Shown piece by piece: positions 25,542-36,233 of a stretch of 64,000 bases of DNA (position 1 is the stretch's first letter; every line of letters begins with the position of its first letter). Origin of the DNA: Bacteroidaceae bacterium (GTDB taxonomy: Bacteria > Bacteroidota > Bacteroidia > Bacteroidales > Bacteroidaceae); NCBI GenBank assembly GCA_017427185.1, contig JAFRTJ010000030.1:62001-126000 (forward strand). Reading direction: 5' to 3'. The position numbers and the translations under genes are program-made. Under the pieces are notes generated by a model that saw nothing but the letters and a program-made list of their open reading frames with translations, was not told where the DNA came from and did not search any database.

Positions 25542-28493
25542 TCACCAAGAGGTCTCTTTGTGCTTTCTGTTGCACAACTGCCAGAAATCGCAGAACATGC
25601 AATCAGACAATTTCTCTGTTTTGTCCAGTTGGAGGAAGTGTGTTTCCTCGTCTGCAGAGAAGAGTCGATGCAGGATTTGCTGAAGTCCTTCCATGAACTG
25701 ATCTGCATGGTCTCGAAAGTCTGTGATATCCGTGCTGTTCCTGCCTTCGTTAATCTTCAGCATCTCGTGGAATTTCTTGGTTCCTACTGTGGCAGGATAC
25801 ATCAGGAAAGGTCTGATGGGATGATTCTCATTCGTAGGTCGCATCGCTTCAGCGAGCGAATAGACAAAGGTCTGGAAATAGTAATTGTTGTGGTTTATGC
25901 CACCTCCCAGGATGTTTTCCCATTTGATACCCGATGAGTCGCCAGGCGAGCCAGTCTTGTAATCCACGATGCGGATGGTGCCGTCGCTCAAGATATCCAT
26001 ACGGTCGATGATTCCTCCTGTTTTCAGCTTGACGGGTCCCCATTGTGTTTCCACAGGTATCTCCACAGAGGTGTATTGCTCGAGTTTGAGGATACGGAAG
26101 GGAGTCAGGGTGATGTCGTAGGTAAGCAGGTTGATGAGATACTGGTGCAGCACGTCGCGGATAATAATCTGCTCACCAGAAAACTCGTTTTGAGGCAGCT
26201 GATTGTTGGAGAGCATTTCAAATCCAACCTGCTGTCTGAGTTTCTCCTCGATAGGGTGGAAGAACACAATCTCAAATGCGACATCAAGGCACTTGTCGAG
26301 TAGATTTGGACTCTTGCTCTTTACTTTGCTTAAGATGTTGCTAAGCAACGCATTATCGATGGTATCTGAATCCATTCGTTTCAACAGGAAACTATAGAGC
26401 AACTGGGCTGAAAGATGGAAGATTTCTCCCATGATGGGAGCGTTGATTTCGTCTTCTGGATCTTCCTGGAAAGCCAACCCTGCAATATAATGATAGTAGA
26501 ACATCATGGGGCAGCGCAGATACACATTGATGGCTGTGGGGCTGATGATGTGCTGGCGACCTTGCTCGTCAGGCAGGATGTACATTTGTCGAAGCCGATT
26601 CATCACGAAATCAGTCTTCTGGGCATTGATGTCATGAATGGTGGAGACCTGAGGACGATTCTGGATGCTAAGGGTACGGACAGGAATGTTTGTCTCTGCA
26701 AGCAGCTGTCGCAGGAAACGCGAGATCTCGTGCTGGCTGTTGCCTACGCAGTTCTCATTGTAGACGCAGGTAAGGTGCTCTGTACGTTGGATGAGCCGAT
26801 AGAAATAGTATGCATAGATAGCTATCTTGTGCTTGACAGTTGTCAGATGGAATGCTGTGCGCAGGTTTGCAGGAATCATGCTGTTCTGGGAAGATGATTT
26901 TGGCAGGTTCTTTTCTTCGATGGAGAGCATGAGCAAGTGGCTGAAATCGAGACAGCGTGTCTCCAGCACTCCCATAATCTGTAGTCCATTGGCTGGCTCC
27001 CCATGGAATGGGATGCTTTTCATGGACAGGATACGCCGCATGAGTCGTCGGAGGGTTATCGTGCTGACTTCCAATGGGTTCTCCTCACGGCTGGTGAGTT
27101 GTATGAACTGCTGGATAACCAGGTTCGTCTGAAAGATGGCTTCGATGTAAAGCTGTTCGTATACGTTGGGATTCGTTAGGTCGCTGTATGAGCTTCCAAC
27201 AGCTTGCACCATCGACTGAAGATACAGGAGCAGTTCCAGCGACGAGTTGCCATGATACTGAAAACACTGGTCGAGAGAAACCTTCTGGCTGTAGGGATGA
27301 TGTAGGATTGGGTTGCGGTAACTGGATAGAAATCTTTGTTGGGGAGTATCGTAACCCTCGACCTGCAGACTGAAAAGCGAGTTGATGAGGCTGTAAATGG
27401 GAGCTTCAGTAAGCGGAAATCCCATCGTGATGTTTACTGACTTGGGGGCATTCTCGCAATCTGCGGTAGGCAGGGAATGAAGAACAGGTTGCAGAAGTCC
27501 TTCGTCGCAAAGGACAATGGCGTTTCTGTTGTCCTGTTTGTCATGAGGAGATTTGAACCATTGGGTAACGTAGCGAGCCTGCACGTTGTTGCTGCTGGTG
27601 CTGATGAAGGTCACATCGCTAAGGTGACGCAGGTTGTCGAATTCCTCCTCTGGTAAGGCTGAGGGGAATTTCTGTAGATTGCGTCTCATGAATTCGCCAG
27701 CCTCATTTGCCTCATTCAGTTGCGTGTAATAGATATCATAATCCCAGTAGAAGATGGCCTGGTGCTGACGTTGCAAGGCTTCCATAAGACGTTCTTCCAC
27801 GCTGTTGAGAACATTGAAACCAGCGAATGCCACCGTGTGGAACTGCTCGAGTTGACTCGTTAGATGGCTGTCAGGAACGTGATGATTGTCGAGTCTCTCC
27901 GCCACATCTCGAAAGATCATTCCTTCGTATCCCAATCCACGGTCTCGCAGGGTTTCACGCAGGAGGGTGTACATTTCATACATGTGGAACCAGATACGCA
28001 GGAATCGTTGGCGAATACCCTCAGAATCCTCTGTGTTGAAGTTGTGGAAGAAACGCGAAAGGACCTCGTACTGTTCAGGTGTAAGGACTTGTGGGTCTTC
28101 CAGCTGCTCTAAGTCATGAATGTTTGTGAAGATGGCTTTTGCATCAGCCAAATGCTTGTCGATGTCATCGAAATCCTGAAGTATGATTTCTCCCCATCCA
28201 TAGAATTGGTCCAATGTTTCAGTTTCTTCAGGTCCCATCACTTGCAGGAAAATCTGATAGAGTGTGCAAACATTGTCGATTGGATCAGACTTCTGCAGTG
28301 GCGAGAGGCGCATGAACAGGTCAGCTATGGTCAGATAACGTGGCGCCCAGACAGGAGTTACGCTTTGGCGCGCTAACTCTTGGTTGAGAAACAAACTGGC
28401 GCGTTTGCCAGGGAATACTACCGTCACATGGCGCAGATCATTGCCATAGCGGGTAAGCAAATCGTGGGCTACAATATTGAGGAATGTTTTCAT
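25542..28493 (-). CDS. addB: AddB-like PD-(D/E)XK nuclease/helicase subunit
   Basis: A 983-residue protein. The N-terminal part resembles an inactivated helicase (VVFPGKRASLFLNQEL in place of a normal Walker A). The C-terminal nuclease domain contains IRIVDYKTGSPGD (the DYK of the active site). Cysteines at about 656 (YLRCPMMFYYHY) and at about 963-973 (CMFCDFWQLC) match the 4Fe-4S cluster that holds AddB/Cas4-type nucleases together. It probably forms a heterodimer with the helicase encoded just upstream, whose gene it overlaps by 4 nt, and processes double-strand breaks for recombination. The family is diverged from Bacillus AddB, so the symbol is by analogy. Confidence 0.82.
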   Translation of the reverse strand: MKTFLNIVAHDLLTRYGNDLRHVTVVFPGKRASLFLNQELARQSVTPVWAPRYLTIADLFMRLSPLQKSDPIDNVCTLYQIFLQVMGPEETETLDQFYGWGEIILQDFDDIDKHLADAKAIFTNIHDLEQLEDPQVLTPEQYEVLSRFFHNFNTEDSEGIRQRFLRIWFHMYEMYTLLRETLRDRGLGYEGMIFRDVAERLDNHHVPDSHLTSQLEQFHTVAFAGFNVLNSVEERLMEALQRQHQAIFYWDYDIYYTQLNEANEAGEFMRRNLQKFPSALPEEEFDNLRHLSDVTFISTSSNNVQARYVTQWFKSPHDKQDNRNAIVLCDEGLLQPVLHSLPTADCENAPKSVNITMGFPLTEAPIYSLINSLFSLQVEGYDTPQQRFLSSYRNPILHHPYSQKVSLDQCFQYHGNSSLELLLYLQSMVQAVGSSYSDLTNPNVYEQLYIEAIFQTNLVIQQFIQLTSREENPLEVSTITLRRLMRRILSMKSIPFHGEPANGLQIMGVLETRCLDFSHLLMLSIEEKNLPKSSSQNSMIPANLRTAFHLTTVKHKIAIYAYYFYRLIQRTEHLTCVYNENCVGNSQHEISRFLRQLLAETNIPVRTLSIQNRPQVSTIHDINAQKTDFVMNRLRQMYILPDEQGRQHIISPTAINVYLRCPMMFYYHYIAGLAFQEDPEDEINAPIMGEIFHLSAQLLYSFLLKRMDSDTIDNALLSNILSKVKSKSPNLLDKCLDVAFEIVFFHPIEEKLRQQVGFEMLSNNQLPQNEFSGEQIIIRDVLHQYLINLLTYDITLTPFRILKLEQYTSVEIPVETQWGPVKLKTGGIIDRMDILSDGTIRIVDYKTGSPGDSSGIKWENILGGGINHNNYYFQTFVYSLAEAMRPTNENHPIRPFLMYPATVGTKKFHEMLKINEGRNSTDITDFRDHADQFMEGLQQILHRLFSADEETHFLQLDKTEKLSDCMFCDFWQLCNRKHKETSW

Positions 28494-31400
28494 CGTTGAC
28501 CTCCTTCCTTTTGAAAGGGAACTTCCACAACGGCATTGTCATAGATATACCAGAGGTAGCCTTTGACTGAAAGAGTGGGATTCATTTGGTGCAGAAGTTG
28601 AATGTATAGCTGAACCTGTTCTTTGTATTCTTCAGCTCTGTGTGTGGTGCGTGAATTGGCAAACTTATAGTCTATGACAGTAATCTTGTCATCTCGACGG
28701 ATGACACGGTCAGGGCGAGCTACATGGGGAAGACCTGTTTTGGGATCGATATGTGTGATTGAGCTCTCGTTGATGACTTCGTTCTGGTCGCTGAACCATG
28801 ATGCTATGGTGGGGTTGCTTAGACCATTGTTTATGGCTGCGAGGACGTTTTGCTGCATTTCTTCATTCTGTATAAGCCCTGCTATGCGGCATTGGTACAG
28901 CGTGGGGCTGATGTCGTGGATGGATTCCACCTGCGAGAGCACATAATGCATCATCTTTCCAATCTCGAGATATGTTTGCCCATGGTTTTCCTTCTCATCT
29001 TCATCGAGGCTATGAATGAATTTGCGTGATTCATTGCTTTGCTGGAAATCCAGGGTAGGGGGACTGGATTGCAAGGGAATTTGAATGGGCTCATAATCAG
29101 GAGCCATACGGTTGTCGCTTTCGCTCTCCTTGCGGTATTCGATGACAGGTGTGCCAACTTCCATCGTGACTTCCTCGCTAGAGTTCTCGTCTTCGCCGTT
29201 TTCCTCCATCTCCATGCCCAGCCCTGCAAAGATGAGGTCGCCAATGATGCTGTTGGTGCCATATGTTCCATTGGAGCGTCCCCAAATGAATAGATTGTTC
29301 TCAGCACGTGTGAAGGCCACATAAAGCAGATTGATGTTGTCTATGCGAGTCTGCATGCACTCTTCTGTATAAACGGAATTGAAGATGCTGTTCTTGAAAT
29401 CATTTCTAGAGGTGTTCACACGCAAGAGACCCAATTGGTTGAAGGGAGCTTGCGAAGGACGACACCACATCTGATTGTCTATGCGCTCGATGGTCCAGTC
29501 GCAGTAGGGAATCAGGACTGTATGGAACTGCAGACCTTTTGATTTGTGGATTGTCAGAATGCGTATTCCATCGATTTCGCCGCTTGGGATGGAGCATGAA
29601 CTGATGGTGGTGTCCCATGCTTTGAGGAAGGAGTGTAAATCAGAGGGACTCTTTAGGAGATACTTCTGTAGCTCATCGTAGAATGTGTAAAGGTAAGGTT
29701 CCTGACCCTCCAGCGTGTCAAGATCAAAGATTTGATAGAGGCGTTCACATAATAGATATAATGGCATGCGTGCCAAACTTTCCTGCTGAGTGATAAACTC
29801 AGATGGGAGAATGTCTGCAGGCTGGCAGTTGATGTAGTCGTCTGTCTTTACTTCCTCTCCTTTTCTCAGGATGTCCTGCAGGTAATGGAGCGTGAGGTAT
29901 CGCATGGAGACGAGCGAATTCTGATACCCAGACAATACTTTGAGGGCATTCACCATCATCTGAATCGAAAGGGAAGCATCCAGAAGAAAAGCTTCATCAC
30001 TTACGAGAGGGATATCCTTATCCAAACGATGAAACGCCTCGATAAGCTTGACGCCTGAATCCTTCTTGCGAACCAGAATTGCAATCTTGCGCAGAGGTAA
30101 GCCCATTGCTGTAAGTCGATGAATCTGATCTATCATATCCTTTGCCATGTTTTCATCGTAGTCGATGGGGGCAGAGTCTTTCTGGTTCATATAAATACGG
30201 GTACGGACGTAACCGGTTTCCTGCGTTGAGTTGAATTCTTGTTTTACATCCTTATAAATGTCTTTAACTTCAAATTGAGGATTGTCGGATACCTCATCAA
30301 TGAGTTCAGCAGCACGCTTGAAGAATTTGTTGTTGAAATCGATGATGTTGTACCTGCTGCGCCAATTGGTTTTCAGTTCATCAAGTTTAGGTTTAATCCA
30401 GTTGAACTCTTCCTTAATTCCATTGAGGATGCGCCAATCGCCATTCCGCCAGCGATAAATACTCTGCTTGACGTCTCCCACGAGAAGGTCGTGTCCACCT
30501 GTTGCCTGGTCATTGATCAGAAGTGTCTTGAAATTCTGCCACTGCAGGCGGCTTGTGTCCTGAAACTCATCAATCATGATGTTGTGAAACCATGTGCCTG
30601 TCTTTTCATAAATAAAAGGTGTGTCGCTGGTCTGCAATTGTTTCAGCAAAACAGGTGTCTTGCTGAGGTTGAACTGGTTGTTTTCCGTATTGATGCGAGT
30701 AATCTCATCCTCGATTGTGCTGAGCAGACGCAGGGGATTGACGTTCTGGCGTGAAAGCTTTGCTGAATTTATGATATGTATGCTGATATCGTATTGGTTC
30801 TTCAGGTCAACGAAAAGCTGGATGGTGGGTGCCGTTTGGCTTAACAGGTCAGGATTGCTTCTGTCCTTTACCTTGAGCATTTCCTCAGGATTACTGGCAG
30901 TGTTCTCCAGGCGCTTCCCAAATTCAGGCTTGTCGAACCTTTCTACTTTGTTCAGGAAAGATTCATAGGTTCCCCAATTGCTTATCTTGCTGGAGTTGAG
31001 TGTTTGATTGTCAATGGTTTGTCGAATCTCTTTTACACGATTTTTCAACTTGTTCTTCTCTGTTTCCTCCAGTAAAAACATGTTTTTCTTGAACTCGCGA
31101 ATGAGTTGTTCGTCATTGAGTCTCTTTCGATCCTCTTCAGTTCGATCCTGGAAGCTTTCGTCATAAATGCACTTGGCAAAGTCCTTTAGGGCAGAGATGA
31201 TGTTCCATTTTCCCTCTTCTTCCAGTTGGGAATGCACGTAGTCCAAAATCCACTTTTTGATGGAGGGATTGTCCTGCAGATTGTCTACAATGCGGTCCAC
31301 AGCCAGTGCTGTTACCTGGTCGTTGTTGAGTTCTACCTGCAGATTCGCTGTTAAGCGCAATTCGTGTGCCAGGTTGCGCAAGATGCTTTGGAAGAACGAA

Positions 31401-31753
31401 TCGATAGTCTCCACGCGGAAATAATCGAATCCATGCAGGATGGCGCTTAATGAATTGCCAGCGCGCCGTCTGATGGTTGCATCGTCCATCTTCACGCCCA
31501 TTTCTTGAAGACGCTTATGGATAGCTTTCAGATATTTCTTGCTGCTGGGCAAATCGCATGCCAATCCGTAGAGAGACTGCAGGATGCGGTCCTTCATCTC
31601 TGCTGTGGCTTTGTTGGTAAAGGTGACAGCTAATGTGTGCTGGAATTCCGCTCCCTGCTCGTCCTGAAGCAAGAGAAGAATGTACTCGATGGTGAGCGTG
31701 AATGTTTTGCCAGAACCTGCTGATGCTTTGTATACAGTGAGTGTTTGATTCAT
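28490..31753 (-). CDS. addA: AddA/RecB-like UvrD-family helicase-nuclease
   Basis: The 1087-residue protein begins MNQTLTVYKASAGSGKT at 31753, with Walker A at 10-17 (Lys16). An in-frame start 39 nt upstream would place the P-loop farther in and overlap the promoter. Helicase motifs include VTFTNKAT, IDEFQDTS, GDVKQSIYRWRNGD, TIHKSKGLQF and VAFTRA. The C-terminal nuclease has ARPDRVIRR and ITVIDYKFAN, with the catalytic Asp and Lys. With the AddB-like partner it should unwind and degrade broken DNA ends. Expression is divergent from panB. Confidence 0.88.
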   Translation of the reverse strand: MNQTLTVYKASAGSGKTFTLTIEYILLLLQDEQGAEFQHTLAVTFTNKATAEMKDRILQSLYGLACDLPSSKKYLKAIHKRLQEMGVKMDDATIRRRAGNSLSAILHGFDYFRVETIDSFFQSILRNLAHELRLTANLQVELNNDQVTALAVDRIVDNLQDNPSIKKWILDYVHSQLEEEGKWNIISALKDFAKCIYDESFQDRTEEDRKRLNDEQLIREFKKNMFLLEETEKNKLKNRVKEIRQTIDNQTLNSSKISNWGTYESFLNKVERFDKPEFGKRLENTASNPEEMLKVKDRSNPDLLSQTAPTIQLFVDLKNQYDISIHIINSAKLSRQNVNPLRLLSTIEDEITRINTENNQFNLSKTPVLLKQLQTSDTPFIYEKTGTWFHNIMIDEFQDTSRLQWQNFKTLLINDQATGGHDLLVGDVKQSIYRWRNGDWRILNGIKEEFNWIKPKLDELKTNWRSRYNIIDFNNKFFKRAAELIDEVSDNPQFEVKDIYKDVKQEFNSTQETGYVRTRIYMNQKDSAPIDYDENMAKDMIDQIHRLTAMGLPLRKIAILVRKKDSGVKLIEAFHRLDKDIPLVSDEAFLLDASLSIQMMVNALKVLSGYQNSLVSMRYLTLHYLQDILRKGEEVKTDDYINCQPADILPSEFITQQESLARMPLYLLCERLYQIFDLDTLEGQEPYLYTFYDELQKYLLKSPSDLHSFLKAWDTTISSCSIPSGEIDGIRILTIHKSKGLQFHTVLIPYCDWTIERIDNQMWCRPSQAPFNQLGLLRVNTSRNDFKNSIFNSVYTEECMQTRIDNINLLYVAFTRAENNLFIWGRSNGTYGTNSIIGDLIFAGLGMEMEENGEDENSSEEVTMEVGTPVIEYRKESESDNRMAPDYEPIQIPLQSSPPTLDFQQSNESRKFIHSLDEDEKENHGQTYLEIGKMMHYVLSQVESIHDISPTLYQCRIAGLIQNEEMQQNVLAAINNGLSNPTIASWFSDQNEVINESSITHIDPKTGLPHVARPDRVIRRDDKITVIDYKFANSRTTHRAEEYKEQVQLYIQLLHQMNPTLSVKGYLWYIYDNAVVEVPFQKEGGQR

Positions 31754-31771
31754 TTTAGAGTTGATTTTAGG

Positions 31772-31779
31772 CAAAGATA
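31772..31779 (-). promoter_or_regulatory. -7 promoter box for addAB
   Basis: On the minus strand the sequence reads TATCTTTG followed by CC, a good -7 box about 18 nt before the addA start codon. The -33 region has a TTTG-like T-rich stretch but no well-spaced match. It is back to back with the panB box. Confidence 0.5.
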
Positions 31780-31801
31780 GATAATTTTTCAAAAAAAGTT
31801 G

Positions 31802-31809
31802 TACCTTTG
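31802..31809 (+). promoter_or_regulatory. -7 promoter box for panB
   Basis: TACCTTTG lies 36 nt before the panB ATG. The surrounding AAAGTTGTACCTTTGTG is identical to that of the rpmB promoter at 268-284, but no TTTG is present at -33. Confidence 0.55.
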
Positions 31810-31845
31810 TGCGTCAAAAATAAAAACAACGTAAGAATAATTGCT

Positions 31846-32664
31846 ATGGGAGCATATTTGGTAGAGGATACACGCAAGGTGACCACAAAGAGATTGAGGG
31901 AAATGAAACAGCAGGGCAAAAGGATTGCCATGCTGACATCATACGATTTCACGATGGCTAAGATTGTGGATCAGGCAGGGATGGATATCATCTTGGTTGG
32001 CGATAGCGCCAGCAATGTGATGGCAGGTAATCTCACTACACTTCCCATCACCCTGGACCAGATGATTTATCATGCACGAAGTGTGGCACGTGGAGTGAAA
32101 CGTGCAATGGTGGTGTGCGACATGCCTTTTGGCACCTATCAGGTAAGCCGTGAAGAAGGAATCCGCAATGCCTGCCGCATTATGGCAGAGAGTGGGGCGG
32201 ATGCTGTGAAGTTGGAAGGTGGTGTTGAGATTATCGACACGATTCGTGGCATCATTCATGCAGGTGTTCCCATCATGGGCCATCTGGGATTGACTCCCCA
32301 AAGTGTTTACCAGTTTGGAGGTTATGGTTTGCGTGCCAAAGAAGAGGCTGAAGCCGACAAATTGCTGAGTGATGCCAAGTTGCTGGAGGAGGCAGGCTGT
32401 TTCTCCCTCGTATTGGAGAAGATTCCTGCTGCCCTGACAAAGCAGGTTTGCGAAGAGCTTTCCATACCAGTCATTGGTATTGGGGCAGGCGTTGCGGATG
32501 GCCAGGTGCTGGTGGCTCAGGATATGCTGGGAATGAATGTTGGATTCAAGCCCAAATTCCTGCGTCAATATGCTGACTTGAATACCGTCATTACGGATGC
32601 TTTAGGTCAGTATATTACAGATGTGAAAGAAGGGAGTTTTCCCAACGAAGAAGAAAGCTACTGA
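31846..32664 (+). CDS. panB: 3-methyl-2-oxobutanoate hydroxymethyltransferase
   Basis: A 272-residue TIM-barrel enzyme. [22 protein letters not shown] and VKLEGG carry the metal- and substrate-binding residues, and [16 protein letters not shown] is the family signature. PanB adds a hydroxymethyl group from 5,10-methylene-tetrahydrofolate to ketoisovalerate, giving ketopantoate, the first step of pantothenate and coenzyme A synthesis. I start it at the ATG at 31846 ([13 protein letters not shown]). The in-frame extension to 31807 would cover the promoter. No other pan gene is adjacent. Confidence 0.95.
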   Translation: MGAYLVEDTRKVTTKRLREMKQQGKRIAMLTSYDFTMAKIVDQAGMDIILVGDSASNVMAGNLTTLPITLDQMIYHARSVARGVKRAMVVCDMPFGTYQVSREEGIRNACRIMAESGADAVKLEGGVEIIDTIRGIIHAGVPIMGHLGLTPQSVYQFGGYGLRAKEEAEADKLLSDAKLLEEAGCFSLVLEKIPAALTKQVCEELSIPVIGIGAGVADGQVLVAQDMLGMNVGFKPKFLRQYADLNTVITDALGQYITDVKEGSFPNEEESY

Positions 32665-32729
32665 TGGAAGTATGCAGCTTCGAGTCGATAAAAAACATCT
32701 TATTATTAGGATTATTGCTTAGAATTTTA

Positions 32730-32737
32730 TAATTTTG
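32730..32737 (+). promoter_or_regulatory. -7 promoter box for ileS
   Basis: TAATTTTG followed by CGC lies 31 nt before the ileS ATG. No clear TTTG at -33 is seen, so this is a partial match. Confidence 0.45.
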
Positions 32738-32768
32738 CGCACTTTTAGAATATAACTATCATAAATAT

Positions 32769-35700
32769 ATGAGTAAGAAATTCACAGAACGCAGCAAACT
32801 TAACCTCAGCGAGGTGAATAAAGAAGTGCTGCAACAGTGGGACGACGAGGATGTTTTCCACTTGAGTATGTCTGAACGTGAAGGATGTCCTTCTTTTGTT
32901 TTCTTTGAAGGTCCTCCCTCTGCAAACGGACATCCTGGCATCCATCATGTTCTGGCTCGTACCATCAAGGATGTTTTCTGCCGCTTCAAGACGATGAAAG
33001 GTTGTCAGGTGAAGCGCAAGGCAGGATGGGATACTCATGGCCTTCCTGTGGAATTGAGCGTGGAGAAGGAATTGGGTATCACCAAAGAAGATATTGGAAA
33101 GACCATTTCGATTGAAGAGTACAACAGGAAGTGTCGCGAGAACGTGATGATGTACACCAACGAATGGGCTGACTTGAGCCACAAGATGGGATACTGGGTG
33201 GATATGGAGCATCCCTACATCACCTATGACAACAAATACATCGAGACACTCTGGTGGCTGCTGAAGCAACTCTACGAGAAGAATCTCCTTTACAAAGGCT
33301 ATACCATCCAGCCCTACAGCCCTGCAGCAGGGACTGGCCTCAGCAGTCATGAGCTGAATCAGCCTGGTTGCTATCGCGACGTGAAGGATACGACTGTGAC
33401 AGCACAGTTCCGTGTTGCTGACACGTCAGCTTCCAAGTTGCCTGACCTCTCTCTTGACACGCCTCTCTACGTCCTGGCTTGGACAACCACTCCCTGGACC
33501 CTGCCCAGCAATGTGGCACTTTGTGTGGGTCCTAAGATTGAGTATGTGGTGGTCAAGGGAAAGAATCCTTATACTGGCGAGGAGGCTGCTTACGTGGTTG
33601 CTGAGCCTCGATTGGGTTCTCTCTTCAAGGCGGAGGAAGGCGAGCAGTTGGAGATTCTATGGCGAGGAACGGGAGAGGACCTCGTGGGCATCCGCTACAA
33701 GCAGCTCTTCCCCTGGGTGAAGCCAACTGAACTGGTGAATGGCAAGATGGTGGACCGAGAGAGCGAGGCCTTCCGCGTGATTCCTGGTGATTATGTGACT
33801 ACTGAGGACGGTACAGGTATCGTGCACATCGCTCCCACGTTTGGTGCGGATGATGCGAAAGTGGCTAAGGATGCTGGAGTGCCTGCGCTCTATATTCTTG
33901 ACAAGTCTGGCGATACCCGTCCAATGGTTGACTTCACAGGCAAGTATTTCTTGCCAGAAGACATGGATGCTGAGTTCTATGAGACCTTCGTCAACAAGGA
34001 GACGTACGCTCTGCATCAGGGCGCTTTCGTCAAGAATGACTACGATCCCCAGTATGCTGGGCTCGACGAGAAGGCACTCAGCAAGACGGAGGACCTGAAC
34101 GTAGTTCTCTGCATGGAGATGAAGCAGGCTGGTACTGCCTTCAAGATTGAGAAGCATGTCCACAATTATCCTCATTGCTGGCGTACTGACAAGCCTATCC
34201 TCTACTATCCTCTCGACAGTTGGTTCATTCGCAGTTCTGCAGCCAAGGAGCGCATGATGGAACTCAACAAGACCATCTTGTGGAAACCTGAGAGCACAGG
34301 AACAGGCCGTTTTGGAAAATGGCTTGAGAACCTGAATGACTGGAACCTCTCGCGCAGCCGTTATTGGGGTACTCCTTTGCCCATCTGGCGCAATCGTGAC
34401 ACGAAAGAGGAGATCTGCATTGGCAGCGTGGAAGAGCTTTACGATGAGATAGAAAAGGCTGTTGCTGCTGGCGTGATGCCCAGCAATCCTTTGAAGGATC
34501 GTGGATTCGTGCCTGGCGACATGAGTCAGGAGAACTACGACAAGATAGACCTGCATCGTCCCTATGTCGATCAGATTTGGCTCGTAGGCAAAAGTGGCGC
34601 AGTCCTGAAGCGTGAGCTGGATTTGATAGATGTTTGGTTCGATAGTGGCGCTATGCCATATGCCCAGATTCATTATCCTTTCGAAAACAAGGAGCAGCTG
34701 GACAAGCGTGTGGTATATCCTGCAGACTTCATTGCGGAAGGTGTCGACCAGACGCGCGGATGGTTCTATACCCTCCATGCTATTGCCACGATGGTGTTCG
34801 ACAGTGTTGCCTACAAGGCAGTCATCAGCAATGGTCTTGTTCTCGACAAGAACGGTATGAAGATGTCGAAGCGCCTGGGAAATGCCGTTGACCCATTCGG
34901 CGCAATAGAAAAGTATGGCAGCGATGCTGTTCGCTGGTATATGATTACCAATAGCGCACCTTGGGACAACCTGAAGTTCGACGAGGAAGGAGTCCAGGAA
35001 GTGAGCCGCACGTTCTTTGGCAAGCTCTTCCAGACCTACAGCTTCCTGACCATGTATGCCAACGTGGACGGTTGGAGCTACGAGGAGGCTGATGTTCCCA
35101 TGAACGAGCGTCCTGAGATGGACCGCTGGATACTCTCTTGCCTGAACAGCTTGGTTCGCGACGTGAATCAATGTTACGAGGAATATGAGCCCACTCGTGC
35201 AGGACGACTGATTCAGACCTTCGTGGTCGACAATGTGAGCAATTGGTTCGTCCGCCTCAGCAAGAAGCGTTTCTGGGGCAGCGTGATGAGTTTGGACAAG
35301 TTGAGTGCCTATCAGACGCTCTACACCTGTCTGGAGACTGTGGCACGCTTGATGGCTCCCATTGCTCCCTACTATGCTGATCGCCTCTATCGCGATCTGG
35401 TCGAGGCTACAGGACGTGGCAAGAACGAGAGTGTGCATTTGGCTCAGTTCCCTGTGGCTGACGAGAGCAAGATTGACCTGGAGCAGGAGCTTCGCATGCA
35501 GCTTGCCCAGCAGGTTACTTCCATGATTCTGAGCCTTCGCAAGAAAGAGCAGATCGTGGTCAAGCAGCCGCTTCAGCGCATTGCCATCCCTGCTGTGGAT
35601 ATTGCCCAGCAGCAGCGCATAACTGCCATGAAACAGCTTATCCTGAACGAGGTGAACGTGAAGGAACTGGAGTTCGTGGAGGCCAAGGGCATGATCACCA

Positions 35701-36176
35701 AGCAGGTGAAATGCAACTTCCGCACCATGGGAAAGAAGTTTGGCAAGCTCATGAAGAGCGTGAATGCTGCTGTGCTGGCGATGAGTCAGGACCAGATTGC
35801 CCAGCTGGAGACTGACGGACAACTTCCTTTGACACTGGAGACTGGCGAAAATGTGACGGTTGATTTGGAGGATGTGGAAATCTACAGCCAGGATGTTCCT
35901 GGATGGAGCGTGGCAAACGAGGGAACGCTGACCGTAGCCCTCGACCTCACCATCACTGAGGACTTGCGTCTCGAGGGTGTGGCCCGCGAGTTGATCCGCA
36001 GCATCCAGACGCTTCGCAAGGACAGCGGTTTCGAGATAACAGACCGCATCCGCGTGACCATTCCCCAGAGCGACGACAACAAGGCTTGCCTCGAGAAGTA
36101 CACAGACTACATTGCCTCTCAGGTGCTTGCCAACGAGGTGACCTTGGGCGAGGAGCTCAGTGTGGAAAAAGTTTAA
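32769..36176 (+). CDS. ileS: Isoleucyl-tRNA synthetase
   Basis: The 1135-residue class I synthetase has the HIGH motif as HPGIHH (about 57-62, in GPPSANGHPGIHHVLA), the CP1 editing domain (TTTPWTLPSNVAL, GTGIVHIAPTFGADD), the WFDSGAMP segment, KMSKR (GMKMSKRLGNAVDP) and a long C-terminal anticodon-binding region. The length and the VDQTRGWFYTLH motif fit the longer, eukaryote-like IleRS used by Bacteroidota. This type is often less sensitive to mupirocin, which is family knowledge and not visible here. Its codon usage favours C/G-ending codons, as expected of a highly expressed gene. Confidence 0.97.
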   Translation: MSKKFTERSKLNLSEVNKEVLQQWDDEDVFHLSMSEREGCPSFVFFEGPPSANGHPGIHHVLARTIKDVFCRFKTMKGCQVKRKAGWDTHGLPVELSVEKELGITKEDIGKTISIEEYNRKCRENVMMYTNEWADLSHKMGYWVDMEHPYITYDNKYIETLWWLLKQLYEKNLLYKGYTIQPYSPAAGTGLSSHELNQPGCYRDVKDTTVTAQFRVADTSASKLPDLSLDTPLYVLAWTTTPWTLPSNVALCVGPKIEYVVVKGKNPYTGEEAAYVVAEPRLGSLFKAEEGEQLEILWRGTGEDLVGIRYKQLFPWVKPTELVNGKMVDRESEAFRVIPGDYVTTEDGTGIVHIAPTFGADDAKVAKDAGVPALYILDKSGDTRPMVDFTGKYFLPEDMDAEFYETFVNKETYALHQGAFVKNDYDPQYAGLDEKALSKTEDLNVVLCMEMKQAGTAFKIEKHVHNYPHCWRTDKPILYYPLDSWFIRSSAAKERMMELNKTILWKPESTGTGRFGKWLENLNDWNLSRSRYWGTPLPIWRNRDTKEEICIGSVEELYDEIEKAVAAGVMPSNPLKDRGFVPGDMSQENYDKIDLHRPYVDQIWLVGKSGAVLKRELDLIDVWFDSGAMPYAQIHYPFENKEQLDKRVVYPADFIAEGVDQTRGWFYTLHAIATMVFDSVAYKAVISNGLVLDKNGMKMSKRLGNAVDPFGAIEKYGSDAVRWYMITNSAPWDNLKFDEEGVQEVSRTFFGKLFQTYSFLTMYANVDGWSYEEADVPMNERPEMDRWILSCLNSLVRDVNQCYEEYEPTRAGRLIQTFVVDNVSNWFVRLSKKRFWGSVMSLDKLSAYQTLYTCLETVARLMAPIAPYYADRLYRDLVEATGRGKNESVHLAQFPVADESKIDLEQELRMQLAQQVTSMILSLRKKEQIVVKQPLQRIAIPAVDIAQQQRITAMKQLILNEVNVKELEFVEAKGMITKQVKCNFRTMGKKFGKLMKSVNAAVLAMSQDQIAQLETDGQLPLTLETGENVTVDLEDVEIYSQDVPGWSVANEGTLTVALDLTITEDLRLEGVARELIRSIQTLRKDSGFEITDRIRVTIPQSDDNKACLEKYTDYIASQVLANEVTLGEELSVEKV

Positions 36177-36233
36177 GCATTATTATTCTCTTTTTATCAA
36201 TACATTATTATTATAATTAGAACAATAAAAGTT

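Noticed and set aside
33657..35822. Long minus-strand open frame inside ileS
   Set aside because: It is a shadow of ileS. The translation has no family features and ileS is fully supported.
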